The notes beneath the pieces are model-generated. The model worked only from the letters and a program-made list of their open reading frames with translations. It had not been told where the DNA came from and ran no database searches. A program made the translations under genes and the position numbers. Below are positions 5,455 through 7,509 of a stretch of DNA of 7,509 nt, one piece after another. The stretch comes from Bacteroidetes bacterium UBA2322 (GTDB lineage Bacteria; Bacteroidota; Bacteroidia; Chitinophagales; UBA2359), in assembly GCA_002345145.1 (NCBI GenBank), contig DDVC01000175.1:1-7509 (forward strand), written 5' to 3'. Position 1 is the stretch's first letter. The number at the start of each line of letters is the position of its first letter.

Positions 5455-7173
5455 ATGTATCAGGTTGGCGTTGCCAAAGAAGACATTACCGCTTTTGTTT
5501 ACGGAAAAGGCATGATGGGCTATGCCGTGCCTACCCATATAGTAACAGACGTTGAAACGCCTATACATGTAAGGGCTTTTGTAATACGCCATAAAAACAC
5601 CGGCAAAACAGTGGCGCTGGTAAATGCCGAAATTTGTTTTTATACCATAGCCGTTAAAGATGCCGTTGTTAAAAAATTACAGCAAGAATACCCGCAAATG
5701 GGTTACACCGATGCCAATGTGCTCCTAAGCGCACAGCATACCCACAGCGCACCCGGCGGCTACTCGCACTACGTATTGTATAACGTGGCAATACCCGGAT
5801 TTCAGCCAAAGGTATTTGATGCCATAGTAAACGGAACAGTTAAAGCCATTGTAAAAGCTACCCAAAACCTGCAAGATGCCCAACTGTTTTACCAAACCGG
5901 CGCTTTTGACCCCGATGTTCCGGTGGCATTTAACCGCTCCATTAAAGCCTATAACAACAACCCCGAAGTGGGTAAACCCCTCCTGAAAAAAGACCACCAC
6001 TTAGCCATAGACCGCAATATGAAACTCCTGCGCTTTGATGCAGCAGGCGGAGCTGCCATAGGCGCTTTTAACTGGTTTGGCGTGCATACTACCAGCGTGG
6101 GCAATACCCACCACCGCATTTGTTTTGATAACAAAGGATATGCCGCCCAGTTTATGGAAGAAAAAATGCAAACCAATACCGCTAATGACCATTTTGTGGC
6201 TGCCTTTGCCCAAGATACCGGCGGCGATGTATCGCCAAACCACCAGTATGAACCCGCAGTGCCGGTAAACCAAGAGTACCAATCGGCAAAAAAAAATGGG
6301 CAATACCAGTTTGAAAAAGCAAGCCAACTTTTTGAAACAGCGCCCGATGCCCAACCCCTAACCGGCGATATTGACTATGAACTCCTGTACATAAACATGG
6401 CAAACATAGCCGTTGACAGTGAGTTTGTACTGGGCAGAACCGGCCTGCGCACCGCCCCCGCCGCAGTGGGGCTCCACATGCTATTAGGCGCTAATGACCG
6501 ACCGGCGCTTGACGTGGTGAGTAATTTTTTGCTCGGTTTGGGTGGACCTACTTTGCCTAAACTCATCAGAGCCTACGAAAACTCGGTGCTTAAACTGTTC
6601 AGAACCCAAAAAGATATTGAAGATATACAGCTAAAATACAGAGCCCACGGGCGCAAGCAAATTACCATAGAATCCAGCATAGGTAAAATTTTGGGTACTT
6701 ATTACATACAAAAACTCATTATACCCGGCGCCTTAGATGAAACCATCAACCGCATGAAACAAATAGACCGCGAAGGTTATTTTGCCCGAACCCCCTGGAT
6801 GCCCCGCATTGTGCCCCTCCAAATTATTATTATTGGAGAGCTGGCGCTAATAGGTATAGCCGCCGAAATTACCACCATTGCCGGTAAACGCATTGCCGAT
6901 ACTGCCCTGCGCATACTAAAACACAGAGGCATAAAACACGTTATTCCTGCATCGTTTGCCAATGGGTATCATGGCTACATTACCACCACACAAGAGTATA
7001 GAGCACAGTTATACGAAGGCGCACACACCATTTTTGGCAAGTGGACTTTGCCCGCCTACCAAACCAAAATTAAACAACTGGCTACCCAAATGCTGAAACC
7101 AAAAAACGAACGCCAAATGGATACCCAACTTAAACCCGAACTTTTTGCTCCCGATGAAATATGGTACGGGTAG
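5455..7173 (+). CDS. Neutral/alkaline ceramidase-family amidohydrolase, no signal peptide
   Basis: The product has 572 residues. The family cleaves the N-acyl bond of ceramide to sphingosine and a fatty acid, using zinc. Conserved elements appear in order: G-K-G-M-M-G-Y-A near residue 17; H-T-H-S-A-P-G-G-Y-S at 95-104; N-W-F-G-V-H-T-T-S at 206-214; D-N-K-G-Y-A at 225-230; F-A-Q-D-T-G-G-D-V-S-P-N at 251-262; A-A-E-I-T-T-I-A-G at 469-477; and N-G-Y-H-G-Y-I-T-T at 503-511, then Y-E-G-A. By recalled alignment with the Pseudomonas enzyme, the zinc ligands are H95, H211, E471 and a Tyr at 505 or 508, and S260 is the catalytic serine; all are kept. Two oddities: no signal peptide, with an in-frame TAA at 5443-5445 excluding a longer N-terminus, and no C-terminal Ig-like domain. 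About 90 residues from 355 to 445 look like a lineage-specific insert. Cytoplasmic action on the cell's own sphingolipids is inferred. Confidence 0.85.
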   Translation: MYQVGVAKEDITAFVYGKGMMGYAVPTHIVTDVETPIHVRAFVIRHKNTGKTVALVNAEICFYTIAVKDAVVKKLQQEYPQMGYTDANVLLSAQHTHSAPGGYSHYVLYNVAIPGFQPKVFDAIVNGTVKAIVKATQNLQDAQLFYQTGAFDPDVPVAFNRSIKAYNNNPEVGKPLLKKDHHLAIDRNMKLLRFDAAGGAAIGAFNWFGVHTTSVGNTHHRICFDNKGYAAQFMEEKMQTNTANDHFVAAFAQDTGGDVSPNHQYEPAVPVNQEYQSAKKNGQYQFEKASQLFETAPDAQPLTGDIDYELLYINMANIAVDSEFVLGRTGLRTAPAAVGLHMLLGANDRPALDVVSNFLLGLGGPTLPKLIRAYENSVLKLFRTQKDIEDIQLKYRAHGRKQITIESSIGKILGTYYIQKLIIPGALDETINRMKQIDREGYFARTPWMPRIVPLQIIIIGELALIGIAAEITTIAGKRIADTALRILKHRGIKHVIPASFANGYHGYITTTQEYRAQLYEGAHTIFGKWTLPAYQTKIKQLATQMLKPKNERQMDTQLKPELFAPDEIWYG

Positions 7174-7318
7174 CCGGTAGCATAAGCGGGCGCATATTCT
7201 TTTTAGAGCAGGGGCGTTGTACTTGCTTAGTGTGCTGCCGCACCCACAAACACATTTTTGCCGGTCTTATAAACCACCCGCCGCCTTTTTTACTCCATCT
7301 TTCGGGTTAATTTATCCA
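7174..7318. other. Intergenic stretch without recognisable features
   Basis: Between the ceramidase stop and the terminator I see no open frame of useful length, no promoter match and no repeat. It is probably the 3' untranslated part of the ceramidase transcript. Confidence 0.5.
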
Positions 7319-7355
7319 AAAGCCAATTGCCACACGCAATTGGCTTTCCTTTTTT
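7319..7355 (+). terminator. Rho-independent terminator after the ceramidase gene
   Basis: A perfect 12-bp stem (aaagccaattgc at 7319-7330 with 7336-7347) has a five-base loop and is followed by a T-rich tail with six T at 7350-7355. It lies about 145 bases past the ceramidase stop and is the only plausible end of that transcript in the window. The A-rich left arm means it could also work from the other direction. Confidence 0.75.
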
Positions 7356-7426
7356 AATAAAACAACATGAGGTTGGAGTTATCAGCACACTCAAAGGTTT
7401 ACCGCAAAAGGATTTCAGACAGGTAG

Positions 7427-7509
7427 CTACCTATATTACGGTGCGCTGCACCTTGTTAATGGGGCATTTAACATGGTTACTACCAATATTTTGGTGCGCT
7501 GCACCTTGT
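7427..7509. repeat. Two units of a hairpin-containing intergenic repeat array (runs off window)
   Basis: Two 30-base units at 7427-7456 and 7480-7509 match at 27 of 30 positions with a 53-base period. Each begins ctacc, then an atatt core, and ends in the identical 17-mer ggtgcgctgcaccttgt. Inside it, GGTGC-GCT-GCACC is a five-base-pair hairpin. The 23 bases between the units do not match either unit. The second unit ends exactly at the window edge, so more units may follow. Uniform spacer length cannot be judged from two units, so a CRISPR call is not supported; the internal hairpin and the short uneven unit fit an intergenic repeat better. Confidence 0.7.

Noticed and set aside
7367..7426. 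19-codon frame starting at ATG 7367 and ending at TAG just before the hairpin repeat
   Set aside because: Too short, no leader signals, and immediately adjacent to the repeat array; more likely part of the repeat's flanking sequence than a gene.
7427..7509. Possible CRISPR array start
   Set aside because: Only two units are visible, the unit carries three mismatches, the intervening sequence is only 23 bases, and no cas gene is near. The five-base-pair hairpin alone is not enough.

Overview
The window reads as chromosomal DNA from a member of the Bacteroidota, possibly near the Sphingobacteriia, Chitinophagia or Saprospiria; the sequence does not fix the genus. Signs of this are a TonB-dependent receptor with an N-terminal carboxypeptidase-regulatory-like domain, AT-rich leaders without Shine-Dalgarno sequences, several TAnnTTTG-type -7 boxes, and AT-leaning coding DNA with short repeats between genes.

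Layout from left to right. The 3' part of an unrecognised gene on the + strand (to 365) opens with a perfect 34-bp palindrome at the window edge. Two minus-strand genes follow: a secreted papain-like (AvrRpt2/C70-type) cysteine protease (437-1093) and a secreted protein of three PDZ domains with no protease domain (1451-2602). A bidirectional hairpin terminator at 1261-1300 separates these two. Related copies of a short repeat sit at the 3' ends of both genes and contain both stop codons. A 338-bp divergent intergenic region (2603-2940) carries a candidate -7 box for each direction. On the + strand there follow a TonB-dependent outer-membrane receptor (2941-5376), a strong hairpin terminator (5387-5426), and a neutral-ceramidase-family amidohydrolase (5455-7173) without a signal peptide. 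The ceramidase gene ends before another terminator (7319-7355). The window closes inside a short repeat array built on a GGTGC/GCACC hairpin (7427-7509) that runs off the edge.

How the genes might work together: the protease and PDZ protein both look exported, probably periplasmic or secreted. The receptor imports an unidentified ligand; no SusD partner is present, so it is not a Sus-type glycan system. The ceramidase would cleave the N-acyl bond of ceramide-like lipids. Its predicted cytoplasmic location would suit turnover of the cell's own sphingolipids or of imported lipid, but that is inference. I see no CRISPR array, tRNA, rRNA, transposase or convincing multi-gene novel system. The items most worth a second look are the signal-less ceramidase with an unusual insert and its position behind a terminator, the three-PDZ cysteine-containing protein, and the repeat families.
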